Assembly (NCBI RefSeq): GCF_016862215.1
Contig: NZ_BOMN01000110.1
Span: 1-39,756 of the forward strand
DNA from: Winogradskya humida
Lineage (GTDB): Bacteria; Actinomycetota; Actinomycetes; Mycobacteriales; Micromonosporaceae
Reading direction: 5' to 3'
Length of the DNA: 39,756 bases
The notes beneath the pieces were generated by a model. That model did not search any database. It saw nothing but the letters and a program-made list of their open reading frames with translations, and had not been told where the DNA came from. Shown here piece after piece: positions 24,288-32,869 of the stretch. The position numbers were made by a program, and so were the translations under genes. Numbering within the stretch: position 1 is the first letter of the stretch; each line of letters begins with the position of its first letter.

Positions 24288-25531
24288 TGTTCGACCTCAA
24301 CGACCTTCCCCCGCCGCGCAAGCTGCCCCTGGGTGTCCGGGCCGAGGCCCGCCGGCGGCTGGCCGTGGGCATCAGCGACCGGCCCGCTCGCCCCGCCCGT
24401 ACGGGTATGGTCGTCGCCGTGGCGGCGGCCGCGGTTGCCGTCACGGCGGTGGGCATCCCGATGCTGACGGGCGCCTCGCCCGGGCCTGGTCCGGGCGGCG
24501 GCCCGGTGACCAGCAGCCCTCCGGTCGAACAGGACGCGCCCGAGTCGCCGTCCGCCCCGGCGCCGCGGTACGACCAGCGCGACAGCGCGACCGCCGAGGA
24601 TGCGCAGCGCTGCGCGGCGGACGGCTGGAAGCCGCTGTTCACCTCGTCGTCCGGCGGCGTCACCCTGGTCACTCTGCGCTCCGGCGGCAAGCTGAGATTC
24701 TGCGAGCTGACCCCGGAGACGGTGGCGCTGTCCGCCCCGGCCGGCCGGCCCGCCTCCGGCGCGCGCATCACCTACGTGTCGGCCAACGGCACCGTCGCAG
24801 GCGTTGTCGCCGACGGCGAGAAGTACCTGTCCGTCAAGGATCCGAAGATGGCCACCGACGCGTACGGCTCCGAGATCCCGGCGGAGATCCGCGACGGCGC
24901 GTTCGTCATCCCCAACGGTGTCACGGCGCGACCGCCCGCACTGGAGTTACTGCTCGGCATGAACCCCACTGCTGGGAAGTCCGGAACGCTTCCCGCCGCG
25001 GTGGCCCCCCGCAAGGACCGCCCGCAGCCGACGCGTACCGGCCTTCCCTCGTGTGAAGCCGAGGCCGGCAGCCCGCCGCTGGTCGACGCGCACGCCTGGC
25101 AGGCCGCCGCCCCCGTCACGCTCACCGCCACCGAGCGTGTGCAGACCGCCCGGTACGCCGGACTGCTCGCGTTCTGCCTGGTCGACGACGAGCAGGGCAC
25201 CGCCAGGTTGCTGGTGACCGACGGGCGCACCCCGGTCTCGCCGGCGGCGCGTGAGGCCGGCCCCAACCCGTACGTGATCACCTCTGGTGCCTTCTACCAC
25301 TTCGTGATCGACGAGCAGGGCCAGCGGAGCAGCAGCACGGAGCTGATCTGCGGCCTGGTCCTCGACGACCGCGTGGACCGCGTCACCCTGCAGGGCGGCG
25401 ACCAGCCGATCTCCGCCGCGGTCACCGACGGCATGTTCGTCCTGCCGGGAATCACCGGCCCACACCGATACGTCCTCACCCTGACTTCTTCGGACGGCGC
25501 CACTGTGGCGACCGCCCCGATCGGAGGCTGA
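24287..25531 (+). CDS. Single-pass membrane protein coupled to the sigma factor, possible anti-sigma
   Basis: ATG 24287 shares one base with the sigma stop; GGAGGAA lies at 24274-24280. The product has 414 residues: a 40-residue cytosolic segment (MFDLNDLPPPRKLPLGVRAE onward), one membrane helix at about 40-63, a Pro/Gly/Ser linker, then a large outer part. The outer part appears to hold two related modules. Each ends in a similar pattern, EIRDGAFVIPNGV in the first and AVTDGMFVLPGIT in the second, and each carries paired Cys residues. There is no HxxxCxxC zinc anti-sigma motif. Coupling argues for an anti-sigma or co-sensor role, but the short cytosolic part leaves this unproven. Confidence 0.85.
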   Translation: MFDLNDLPPPRKLPLGVRAEARRRLAVGISDRPARPARTGMVVAVAAAAVAVTAVGIPMLTGASPGPGPGGGPVTSSPPVEQDAPESPSAPAPRYDQRDSATAEDAQRCAADGWKPLFTSSSGGVTLVTLRSGGKLRFCELTPETVALSAPAGRPASGARITYVSANGTVAGVVADGEKYLSVKDPKMATDAYGSEIPAEIRDGAFVIPNGVTARPPALELLLGMNPTAGKSGTLPAAVAPRKDRPQPTRTGLPSCEAEAGSPPLVDAHAWQAAAPVTLTATERVQTARYAGLLAFCLVDDEQGTARLLVTDGRTPVSPAAREAGPNPYVITSGAFYHFVIDEQGQRSSSTELICGLVLDDRVDRVTLQGGDQPISAAVTDGMFVLPGITGPHRYVLTLTSSDGATVATAPIGG

Positions 25532-25619
25532 GAGGCATCTGTAGCGCCACCATTGGCGCGCATCTCAAACCTGCGTGAGGGTCGACGTCATCACGCCGTC
25601 AGTGGAGTCGGGCCAGCAG

Positions 25620-26021
25620 GTGCTTTGCTGGATTGCCCGGGCCGGAAAGTTCTTCTAGGGCACCAAACCAGGCAGCTCCATCATCAGCCTCTACACCGTC
25701 GACGGCCGAGGAAAAGTCAGCATCGGTGATGAGGACGGCGTGATCGCCGCCGCCGGTGGTCCGGAAGCGGTTGCGGAGGTCGCCGCCGAGGCCGCGGCGA
25801 AGGACCCGGACGCTGCGCCGGCCAAAGCCCGGGGCGCCGGTCCGATCGTCCTGGCCGCCACCGTCGACGGCACGCTGCTGTACGTCCAGAACATGCTCGC
25901 AGGCACTGTCGAGGGATTCCGAATCGGCCCGAACGGTGAACTCACCCTCGTGGAAAGCGAGAACGAGGGTCTGCCCGCGTTCACCGACGGATCCGGCATG
26001 GAAGGCCTCGTCGTCTGGTAA
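25620..26021 (+). pseudogene. Lactonase/YVTN-type beta-propeller fragment
   Basis: The frame ending at TAA 26021 reads WIARAGKFF, then an in-frame TAG at 25656-25658, then GTKPGSSIISLYTVDGRGKV, GPIVLAATVDGTLLYVQNML, AGTVEGFRIGPNGELTLVE and GLPAFTDGSGMEGLVVW. This matches the last blades of 6-phosphogluconolactonase/YncE-like seven-bladed propellers. The TAG stands where a Tyr codon is expected (KFFYGTN is usual). The N-terminal blades are missing. A GTG at 25739 could restart translation for 94 residues, but no full propeller would result. Confidence 0.75.
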
Positions 26022-26185
26022 CCAGCGCAAGGCGCCTGCCGCGATCATCAGCGGCCCGAGTTCTTACCGACTGCTTACGCGGTCACCGCTGACCCGTCTG
26101 CTGCTTCGTTCTCCCCGTATTTGCGAGTGGCGACTTCACACCAGGGCCGGCCACGGAATCCCCCAAAGACCATGAGGAGTAAAGC

Positions 26186-27961
26186 GTGCGAACTACACCA
26201 CGCCGAGTAGGGCGAAAGCAGATCACCACCCCAAGGATCGCTGTGGCCGTGGCAGTCGTCGCCGTGTCCGGGATCCTCACCGCCACCTTCGTCTCCAGCG
26301 GCGGCAAAGGCACAGCGGACGCGTCCACCGAAATCAACCAGTTCGTCGCCATCCAGAACGTCCGGCCCAACGTGCAGAATCCCGCATCCGGTCCGGGAGC
26401 GTCCAAAGGTTCCTTCACTGTGGACTGCGGCACCAACGGCAACGGCAAGTTCAGCCCGGACAACCCCGTGGCGCAACCCGGCATCAAGAACGGTGCCGAA
26501 CACGTCCACGACTTCGTCGGAAACCTCGCCATCACCGCGAACTCGTCCAACGCCGACCTCGACGCCTCCGCCACCACCTGCAAGAACGGCGACAAGTCTT
26601 CCTACTTCTGGCCCGTCGTACGCATCGACAAAACCGTCCGGTCCGGAGCCGACACCCAGCGTGCCCTCGCGGCGACAACCCCGATGGTGACATGCCCCAG
26701 CGTGCGCAACAGGCTGCCCGCCGTGCCCGCACAGGCCAAACGCGCCGTCGACAACAGGCTGGCCGAACTCGACCGCGGATACGCCGCGGCCAACGAGCGG
26801 ATGGCGACAGGCAAGGGCCGCATCGATGCCCGCCTGAACTCCTCCGTTCTGGCCGACCTGCGCGATCAGCGCACCGCATTGATCAAAGGCATCAGCGACA
26901 GCATCGCCGCGGCCGGTGGCGGCCGGACCTCCGGCATGATCTCGCTCGTGGAATGCGACACCAACTACGACGGCATGCACGTCGCCATGCGCCACACCGT
27001 CGCCAGCGTGAAAGCCGGTCTGGCTGCCAACCAGCAAGTCCAGTGCCCGACCGTACGCGACAAACTCCCCGGCATACCCACCGCTGCGCTCGACGAGGTC
27101 AACCGCGGTCTCACCGAACTCGACCGGCAGATCTCCGAGGCCAATGAACGTCTCGTCACCACCCGCGGACAGGGCGGGAAGAACTTCGTCGACAACGCCA
27201 TCCTCGGGCCGCTGAAGGCCAAGCGCACCGCGGTCCTGGATCGCATCAGCATCGCCATCTCCCGCCGTGCCGCACGCCCGCAGGGCCTCGAGAAGCTGGC
27301 CGGCTGCACCGTCACCGACCAAGCCCCCAACCAGAACGGCCCGGGCAACCAGAACGGTGGAGCGGCGGTGCCCAGCGCTCCTGCCGCCCTGCCCGACCCG
27401 CAGGGCCCGAACCTCGAACTGCCGAACAACACCGGCGGCATCGTCCGGCCCGCATCCGTACGCATCGAGTACCGCGGCAACGCCATCAGCAAGGTCGTCC
27501 CGATGCCGAAATTCCTGCGGGCGCTCACCGGTGACGCCAAGCCGATCAGCCGCGGTCCGGCCAACGCCCGCGCCACCTGGGCCTGCTCCGGCTTCACCGA
27601 CCGCCTCTCCGACAAGTACCCCATCTGCCCGCCGGGTCAGCAGGTCCAACGCGTTCAGGACTTCCCCGGCTGCTGGGACGGCAAGAACATCGACAGCACC
27701 AACCACCGCGACCACGTTGCCTTCGCGGATACCAGAACCGGCGCCTGCAAGCAGGGCTTCGCCGCGATCCCGCAGCTACGCATCACCCTCTCCTACGACA
27801 TCCCCCGCGATGTGCAGACCAAGGGCCAGTACGCGCTGGACTCCTTCCCCGAGGAAGACCACAACCCCTTCTCTGACCACAACGACTTCATCAACGTCAA
27901 CTCCGCGCAGACCATGCAGAGAATCGCCACCTGCATCAACAAGGGCAAGACCTGCCGCTGA
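26186..27961 (+). CDS. Secreted DUF1996 protein with a duplicated helical insertion
   Basis: GTG 26186 follows GAGGAGT, giving 591 residues. An N-terminal anchor or signal lies at about 18-38. DUF1996 is present in two halves. The first (about 77-150) has VDCGTN...DPV-like NPVAQPG, HVHDFVGN (His106, His108) and TTCKNGDKSSYFWPVVRI. The second (about 420-585) has IVRPASVRIEYRGN, FPGCWDGKNIDSTNHRDHVAF and IPQLRITLSY. Between them, residues 152-420 hold two related units, TCPSVRNRLPAVPAQAKRAV (169-) and QCPTVRDKLPGIPTAALDEV (286-), each followed by a long helix. Function of DUF1996 is not established; it is a secreted domain of fungi and actinomycetes, and its conserved His and Asp residues suggest metal binding. 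The gene stands alone on this strand. Confidence 0.88.
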   Translation: MRTTPRRVGRKQITTPRIAVAVAVVAVSGILTATFVSSGGKGTADASTEINQFVAIQNVRPNVQNPASGPGASKGSFTVDCGTNGNGKFSPDNPVAQPGIKNGAEHVHDFVGNLAITANSSNADLDASATTCKNGDKSSYFWPVVRIDKTVRSGADTQRALAATTPMVTCPSVRNRLPAVPAQAKRAVDNRLAELDRGYAAANERMATGKGRIDARLNSSVLADLRDQRTALIKGISDSIAAAGGGRTSGMISLVECDTNYDGMHVAMRHTVASVKAGLAANQQVQCPTVRDKLPGIPTAALDEVNRGLTELDRQISEANERLVTTRGQGGKNFVDNAILGPLKAKRTAVLDRISIAISRRAARPQGLEKLAGCTVTDQAPNQNGPGNQNGGAAVPSAPAALPDPQGPNLELPNNTGGIVRPASVRIEYRGNAISKVVPMPKFLRALTGDAKPISRGPANARATWACSGFTDRLSDKYPICPPGQQVQRVQDFPGCWDGKNIDSTNHRDHVAFADTRTGACKQGFAAIPQLRITLSYDIPRDVQTKGQYALDSFPEEDHNPFSDHNDFINVNSAQTMQRIATCINKGKTCR

Positions 27962-28089
27962 CCGCGGACTCTTTCCGGGGAACACTCCGATGGCGCCATC
28001 GAGGTCTACCAAACCTCGTCGGCGCCCTCGGCGACTCGTGACGCCATCGGGTGGAATTTTTTGTCGTAGGGGTGGGCTAGCTTCGCTGC

Positions 28090-30741
28090 GTGCCTTTCGA
28101 GATTCCCGCGGACTGGTTGCGCTGCGTCGCCGACCTGCGTCCGATCGACCCTCGCCCCAATGTGCTGAGCCGGTACGCCGACTGGCTCTCCCGTACCACC
28201 AGCCTCGGTCTTCGCCCGGAGGGTGCCCGGGCTCTGGACTTCTTGACCGGGTCGGGTGGTTCGGCGACACCGCGGGGCGTTGCCGAGGTCGCGATCGCCA
28301 CCGGCGGTCCGAACGGCACGATCAGCCTGAGCCTCGACATCCTGGTCGACGCCTGGCTCGACCTCGGCGGCCTGCCGTTCGCGGCGGCGGCCGTGGCCGA
28401 ACTGGCCGGCCTGGGGCCCTTCACGTCCGAGGCGATCTACCTCGCGGAGCACCTGCGCCCGAGACTGGTCCACGCCGGACCCGCGCTGATCGGCCAGGTG
28501 GTGGCGGAGCTGGCTCCGCGTCGCGACAACCCCGCTGCCCGGCTCGTCGCTTCCTATCTGGTGCCCGAGCGCACGGACTGGATCGACGAGGACTGCCGCG
28601 ACCTGCCCCACTGGGAGCGGACGGAGCTGTCCAGGCTGCTGCTGTTCTCGGTACGCAGTGTCGAGCGATTGCGCCACGTCGGCCGGCACACCCTGGCCGG
28701 TGACACCTATCTGTACAGCAAGGAGTTGTTCGGCACGGTGCTGCGCAACGTCGGCCCCGCAGCCGCCGCTGCGCTGATGAGCGAGGACTGCCGGCACCTC
28801 TGTTCCGAGCTGCGCAGCGGCTGGCGGGGCTACGCCGACGAGACTGTGCGCCTGCTGGAGCTCTGCCCGGACGAGGAGACCGTACGGCTGCTGCTCGAAG
28901 CCGCCGTGGGGGAGGGGCATGCGGTGACCCGCTTCGATCTGCTGGTCTCCTCGTCGACGGTGCTGATCCGGCATCCGCTGCTCTGCGCCCACGTCCTGGC
29001 CGATCTGCGGCTCAGCATCCCCGGCCTGGCCACCGACCTCCTCGCCGCCGTCGTGACCAGGAACGGCAGGACCGACTGGTCACCGCTGCCCCCGGCCGCC
29101 CGCGACAAGGTCGAGAAGTTGCGGGCCGGCCGGGTGACCACGGTCGGCGCGGGCCTGTCCGGGCTGATGGCCGCGCAGACCAAGGGCGAATGGCCCGCCG
29201 TCCGCTCCGCCGTCGAGGGCCGGGCCATCGTGAAGTTCCTCGCCGCGCTACCCGGTGACCACGCGTTCGCGGTGCTCGCCGAGCAGCGGGAACGGGACTA
29301 CGTCCTACCCGCCCTGCTCGCCGCCATCCGGCGTGACCCCGAGCGGGCCGCCCGGGTGCTCCCCGCCGGTGACCCCCTGCTTCCTGTCGACACCGTCCCC
29401 GACCCCGGCGGCGAGCTTCCCGAGGGCTTCGCCGAGGTGCCGGGCCGCACACCCCGGCTACCCACCTGGTTGGTCGTGCAACGTCTCCCGGTGCTGGAGA
29501 CGGCCACCGGAGCGCTGCCCCCGATCGCCGCGCACCGGCTCTGTGCACTCATCGCCCGCTCGACCCCGGACAAGGCGCACCCGGCGCTCGTCACCGCCCG
29601 TTCCGCGCTCGATCCGGTGTCCGCGGCCCGGTTCGCGTGGGCGATCTTCGAACGGTGGAGGGAATTCCAGTACGCGGACGGCAGCCGCTTCCCGATGACC
29701 GCGCTCGGCCACCTCGGCACCGACACCACCGCGGACGACCTCGCCGCGCAGTTGCCGGTCTGGTCCGTCGAGGCCTCTGCCAGGGTGCCCGCCGTCCTCG
29801 ACGCGCTCGCCTCGATCGGCACGGACACAGCCATCACCCACCTGCACCGTACGGTTACCAAGGCCCGCACCAAGGGCCTGCGCAACCACGCCGGGAAACG
29901 CCTGGACAAGGTCGCCGCCGTCCGTGGCCTGAGCCGCGAGCAGCTCGACGACCGGATCGTGCCCGACCTGGGCCTCGACCGTAGGGGCAGCACCACCCTC
30001 GAGGTCGGCGACGAGCTCTACACCGTCACCGTCGACGAGTCGCTCAGCCCCGTCCTCCGCAATGCCTCGGGCGTCGTCCTCAACCGGCTGCCCCGCCGCC
30101 ATCCCGGCTTCGAGCGACTCAAGAAAGAGCTCACCACGATCGGAGCCGACCGCATCCGGGCCCTGGACGACGCCATGGTCGCCGGCCGGGGCTGGGCACT
30201 GCCGGATTTCCTCGCGTTTCTCGTGAGGCATCCGCTGATGGGGGTGCTCACCCGCCGCCTCGTCTGGATCTCGTCCGCCGGGGTGGCCTTCCGGGTGGCC
30301 GAGGACGGTTCCCTCGCCGACGTCTCCGATCAGGCGGTAGTGCTCCCCGGCGACGCCGTCATACGGGTGGCGCATCCGCTCGAACTCGATGTTGCCACCT
30401 GGTCGGACATTTTCGCCGACTATGTGATCGTGCAGCCGTTCCAGCAGGTGCAGCGGGAGGTTTACGAGGCCGAGCCGTACGAGCCGTACCTCGATCGGGA
30501 TTTCCCGCGCCGGCGGCTCTACGCGCTCGCCGCGCGGGGCTGGCGCTTCGGTGAGGGCCACACGAGCCTCAGCCGTGCGGTTCTCGGTGGCGAGACGATC
30601 CACCTCGAGCTGTACGACGACTGGGATCCCTTGCGCTCCGAGCCCGACGACCTGGGCCGTCTCCGCGCAGTTCGCACCGATCCGAGCAACCCGATCGCCG
30701 TTTCCGAGACCATCCGCGCAGTCCGCTATCTCACCCGGTAG
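28090..30741 (+). CDS. DUF4132-domain protein
   Basis: GTG 28090 gives 883 residues. A TAGCTT hexamer seven bases upstream and no ribosome site suggest a leaderless message. The N-terminal two thirds are Ala/Leu-rich helices of repeat type. The C-terminal third (about 600-880) has LRNHAGKRLDKVAAVRGLS then EQLDDRIVPDLGL, VLNRLPRRHPGFERLKKEL, FLVRHPLMGVLTRRLVWIS and FADYVIVQPFQQVQREVY, typical of DUF4132. The family is cytosolic; some members are associated with MolR-type and WGR-domain proteins. No biochemical role is settled. Flanking genes do not form an operon with it. Confidence 0.88.
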   Translation: MPFEIPADWLRCVADLRPIDPRPNVLSRYADWLSRTTSLGLRPEGARALDFLTGSGGSATPRGVAEVAIATGGPNGTISLSLDILVDAWLDLGGLPFAAAAVAELAGLGPFTSEAIYLAEHLRPRLVHAGPALIGQVVAELAPRRDNPAARLVASYLVPERTDWIDEDCRDLPHWERTELSRLLLFSVRSVERLRHVGRHTLAGDTYLYSKELFGTVLRNVGPAAAAALMSEDCRHLCSELRSGWRGYADETVRLLELCPDEETVRLLLEAAVGEGHAVTRFDLLVSSSTVLIRHPLLCAHVLADLRLSIPGLATDLLAAVVTRNGRTDWSPLPPAARDKVEKLRAGRVTTVGAGLSGLMAAQTKGEWPAVRSAVEGRAIVKFLAALPGDHAFAVLAEQRERDYVLPALLAAIRRDPERAARVLPAGDPLLPVDTVPDPGGELPEGFAEVPGRTPRLPTWLVVQRLPVLETATGALPPIAAHRLCALIARSTPDKAHPALVTARSALDPVSAARFAWAIFERWREFQYADGSRFPMTALGHLGTDTTADDLAAQLPVWSVEASARVPAVLDALASIGTDTAITHLHRTVTKARTKGLRNHAGKRLDKVAAVRGLSREQLDDRIVPDLGLDRRGSTTLEVGDELYTVTVDESLSPVLRNASGVVLNRLPRRHPGFERLKKELTTIGADRIRALDDAMVAGRGWALPDFLAFLVRHPLMGVLTRRLVWISSAGVAFRVAEDGSLADVSDQAVVLPGDAVIRVAHPLELDVATWSDIFADYVIVQPFQQVQREVYEAEPYEPYLDRDFPRRRLYALAARGWRFGEGHTSLSRAVLGGETIHLELYDDWDPLRSEPDDLGRLRAVRTDPSNPIAVSETIRAVRYLTR

Positions 30742-30869
30742 AGCTGACGGTGACCGCCGGCGAATCAACCTCCGGCGTGCGTCCGTCGTGGTGGCCGAGA
30801 GGCACGAGCCCGATCCGGCGCGCATCGACTGGCGCGGCGCCGGCACCACCCGGACGGGCTGGGTCCGGG

Positions 30870-30990
30870 GCGAGCCGCCTGCGCATCAGCATCGCCGACG
30901 ACGGCCCCGGCATTCCCGAGCCGACCGGGAACGGGTCTTCGAACCATTCACTCGCCTCGGCAACGCCCGCGACCGACACCGGGGCGGCAC
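30870..30990 (+). pseudogene. Histidine-kinase ATPase fragment
   Basis: One frame gives RLRISIADDGPGIPEP and the next gives DRERVFEPFTRLGNARD. Together they form the G1 box and following loop of a HATPase_c domain, split by a frameshift. Nothing of the dimerisation domain or the rest of the ATPase is present. The stretch from 30742 to 31364 contains only this and the permease fragment at 31021-31175; I see no intact gene in it. Confidence 0.7.
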
Positions 30991-31020
30991 CTGCGATGCC
31001 GGGAAGCCACCTTGTCGAGC

Positions 31021-31175
31021 TCAGGCGTCCGAGTGCTGCAGCCGCCATCCGGCCACGACCGCTGCCAGAACGAGGTAGCCCGCGAACACCAGAGCACCCC
31101 GGCCCGGCGACAGCATCTCCGGCAGGCGCGCACCCCAGCCCCATCGCCTCGCCGGCCTGTGGTGGCAGGAATTTG
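31021..31175 (-). pseudogene. C-terminal fragment of an ABC-2-type permease
   Basis: Minus-strand frames give KFLPPQAGEAMGLG and, after a frameshift, PEMLSPGRGALVFAGYLVLA then AVVAGWRLQHSDA ending at 31021. This is the final membrane helix and tail typical of ABC-2 drug or antibiotic exporter permeases, which usually end in a W-L-x-R-R-D-A-like sequence. The remainder of the gene and the ATPase partner are absent. Confidence 0.65.
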
Positions 31176-31364
31176 CCTGGCGGCGGCGCGAACGTTGGCC
31201 ACTCGCGGCAGCGTTGCACTGCGATGACCGCGGGCTGCCAGCACCGCTGCAATATACGATGACCCAGCCTCCTAGGATGCTCAAGGCGGTGTGAGCGGTT
31301 TCTTCGTCAGGTCCGGAACCCGCCAGCCAGAACCCCGGCTTGTAGTGACACCTCGCACCTGGCC

Positions 31365-32069
31365 TTACCCGACAGCGGCGCCGACGAGTTGTCCGATGCC
31401 GAACGTGACTGCCATGGCCAGGGCGCCGCCGCCGACCAGGCGGGTGACGGCACGGGAGATACCGGCTGAGCCCAGCCGGGCGCTGACCGCGCCGGTCACG
31501 GCGAGGGCGAGGATCACCACGGTGAAGGTGACCGGCACCCTGAGGTGCGGCGGTGGGAGCAGGATCGCGATCAGCGGGAGCAGCGAGCCGACGGTGAAAG
31601 CGATCGCTGAGGCGCCGGCTGCGTGCCAGGGGTTGGTGAGGGCGTCGGGGTCGATGCCCAGTTCGGCGTCTGCGTGGGCGGCGAAGGCGTCCCTGGCGGT
31701 GAGCTCCTCTGCTACCAGGCGTGCGGTCGCTGCGGTCAGGCCCTTGGCTTCGTAGAGGGCGGTCAGCTCGTCGAGTTCCTGATCGGGGGACTCAGCGAGC
31801 TCGGTGCGTTCCTTGGCGAGCAGGGCGCGTTCGGTGTCGCGCTGGCTGCTGACCGAGACGTACTCGCCCAGGGCCATCGACACGGCACCGGCGACGAGGC
31901 CAGCGACCCCGGCGGTGATGACGGGGCCGCTGGCCAGGGTTGCGCCGGCCACGCCGACGACGAGGCCCGCGGTCGACACGATGCCGTCGTTGGCGCCAAG
32001 CACCCCGGCCCTCAGCCAGTTCAACCGGCCGGCCAGCCCGCCGGTGTGTGGTTCGCCGGGATGCGTCAT
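31365..32069 (-). CDS. VIT1/CCC1-family iron or manganese transporter
   Basis: ATG 32069 gives 234 residues. The first helix block, RLNWLRAGVLGANDGIVSTA then GLVVGVAGAT, and the AGLVAGAVSMALGEYVSVSSQRDTE block are diagnostic of the family. A cytosolic helical metal-binding region follows (about 85-150, with ELAESPDQELDELTALYEAKG and LTARDAFAAHADAELG). Two C-terminal hairpins of membrane helices come next. Members move Fe(II) or Mn(II) out of the cytosol. No ribosome site is obvious. A 71-bp exact copy of its middle lies at 39380-39450. Neighbouring ferric-reductase-like genes fit an iron or redox theme. Confidence 0.93.
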   Translation of the reverse strand: MTHPGEPHTGGLAGRLNWLRAGVLGANDGIVSTAGLVVGVAGATLASGPVITAGVAGLVAGAVSMALGEYVSVSSQRDTERALLAKERTELAESPDQELDELTALYEAKGLTAATARLVAEELTARDAFAAHADAELGIDPDALTNPWHAAGASAIAFTVGSLLPLIAILLPPPHLRVPVTFTVVILALAVTGAVSARLGSAGISRAVTRLVGGGALAMAVTFGIGQLVGAAVG

Positions 32070-32166
32070 GGTCGCGGTGCCGGGTGGTCGGTCTGCATGA
32101 TCGCAGTGTGCTCCCGTTCATCCGGTTGACGACAGAGGAATCCGGCATGGCTCCGGCCGGGTTCAC

Positions 32167-32709
32167 TCAGTCGCCGTCGGGTCCTCCGGGCGCGGCGGCG
32201 GGGCTGAAGTTGCCGGTCCAGGAGGCTTTCGCTCCGGAGTCACCGATGCGGTAGGTGTCGTAGACGGCGGCCGTGCCGGCGACAATCGCGAGGACGGCGA
32301 CGACCCGAGTGATGGTGACCGACAACGGGGCCAGGTAGGTGCGCCGCTGACCGGTGCCGGCAGTGTCAGCAGTGCCGGCTGAGGCGGTGGCTTCCCGCTG
32401 CCGCCACCAGATCAGCAGGGCCAGCACGGCCACCGGCAGGGCGACCCAGATGGCGGTGTCGCCGAGCTCGGTGTGGTCGCGCACCAGCTCTGTTTCGGCG
32501 ACACGGTGTTCCAGCCATTCCCCGGCGCTGGTGGTGACCGGCACGAGCGCGACGACCAGCACCGACAGGATGGCGTTGGGGCCGGCCAGGCGGCGGCGCA
32601 CCGCGGGCCAGACGGCGGTCAGCACGAGCAGCAGGGCGGCGAGCGGGAGCAGGACCACGATGGCGTGCACCAGCAGGATGTGCGCCGGCAGTCCGTTGAC
32701 GGAGCCCAT
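32167..32709 (-). CDS. DUF2231-type membrane protein
   Basis: ATG 32709 follows GGAAGGA, giving 180 residues. Four membrane helices are visible: HILLVHAIVVLLPLAALLLV, GPNAILSVLVVALVPVTTSA, DTAIWVALPVAVLALLIWW and VTITRVVAVLAIVAGTAAVY. The N-terminal GLPAHILLVHAIVVLLPLAA, with a His in the first helix, and the EWLEHRVAET segment after helix two are like DUF2231 proteins, which may bind haem. The C-terminus has SGAKASWTGNFS. It is divergent from the reductase gene at 32870 with 160 bp between. A role in membrane redox is inferred from this context. Confidence 0.85.
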   Translation of the reverse strand: MGSVNGLPAHILLVHAIVVLLPLAALLLVLTAVWPAVRRRLAGPNAILSVLVVALVPVTTSAGEWLEHRVAETELVRDHTELGDTAIWVALPVAVLALLIWWRQREATASAGTADTAGTGQRRTYLAPLSVTITRVVAVLAIVAGTAAVYDTYRIGDSGAKASWTGNFSPAAAPGGPDGD

Positions 32710-32869
32710 GAATGTCCTTCCAAGACGACAGCGGAGGCGACGCGAACCAGCTGACCCGAGATCGGCCGAGCGTCCGGGGCAAAGGCTATGGACCGAATCT
32801 TCGAGTCTTCCCATTTTCGCCGGAGACGCTGGACCGGTCAGCCGAACGAGGAAGGGGCCGTGACCTGCC

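Noticed and set aside
25544..25559. GCGCC...GGCGC hairpin after the sigma-linked gene as a terminator
   Set aside because: The stem is only five base pairs, six-base loop, with no T-run; too weak to call.
26075..27715. 546-codon minus-strand open frame opposite the DUF1996 gene
   Set aside because: No motif; the plus-strand frame has a signal, a ribosome site and conserved blocks.
30755..30777. CGCCGG...CCGGCG hairpin after the DUF4132 gene
   Set aside because: Six-base-pair stem with an 11-base loop, common by chance in such G/C-rich DNA.
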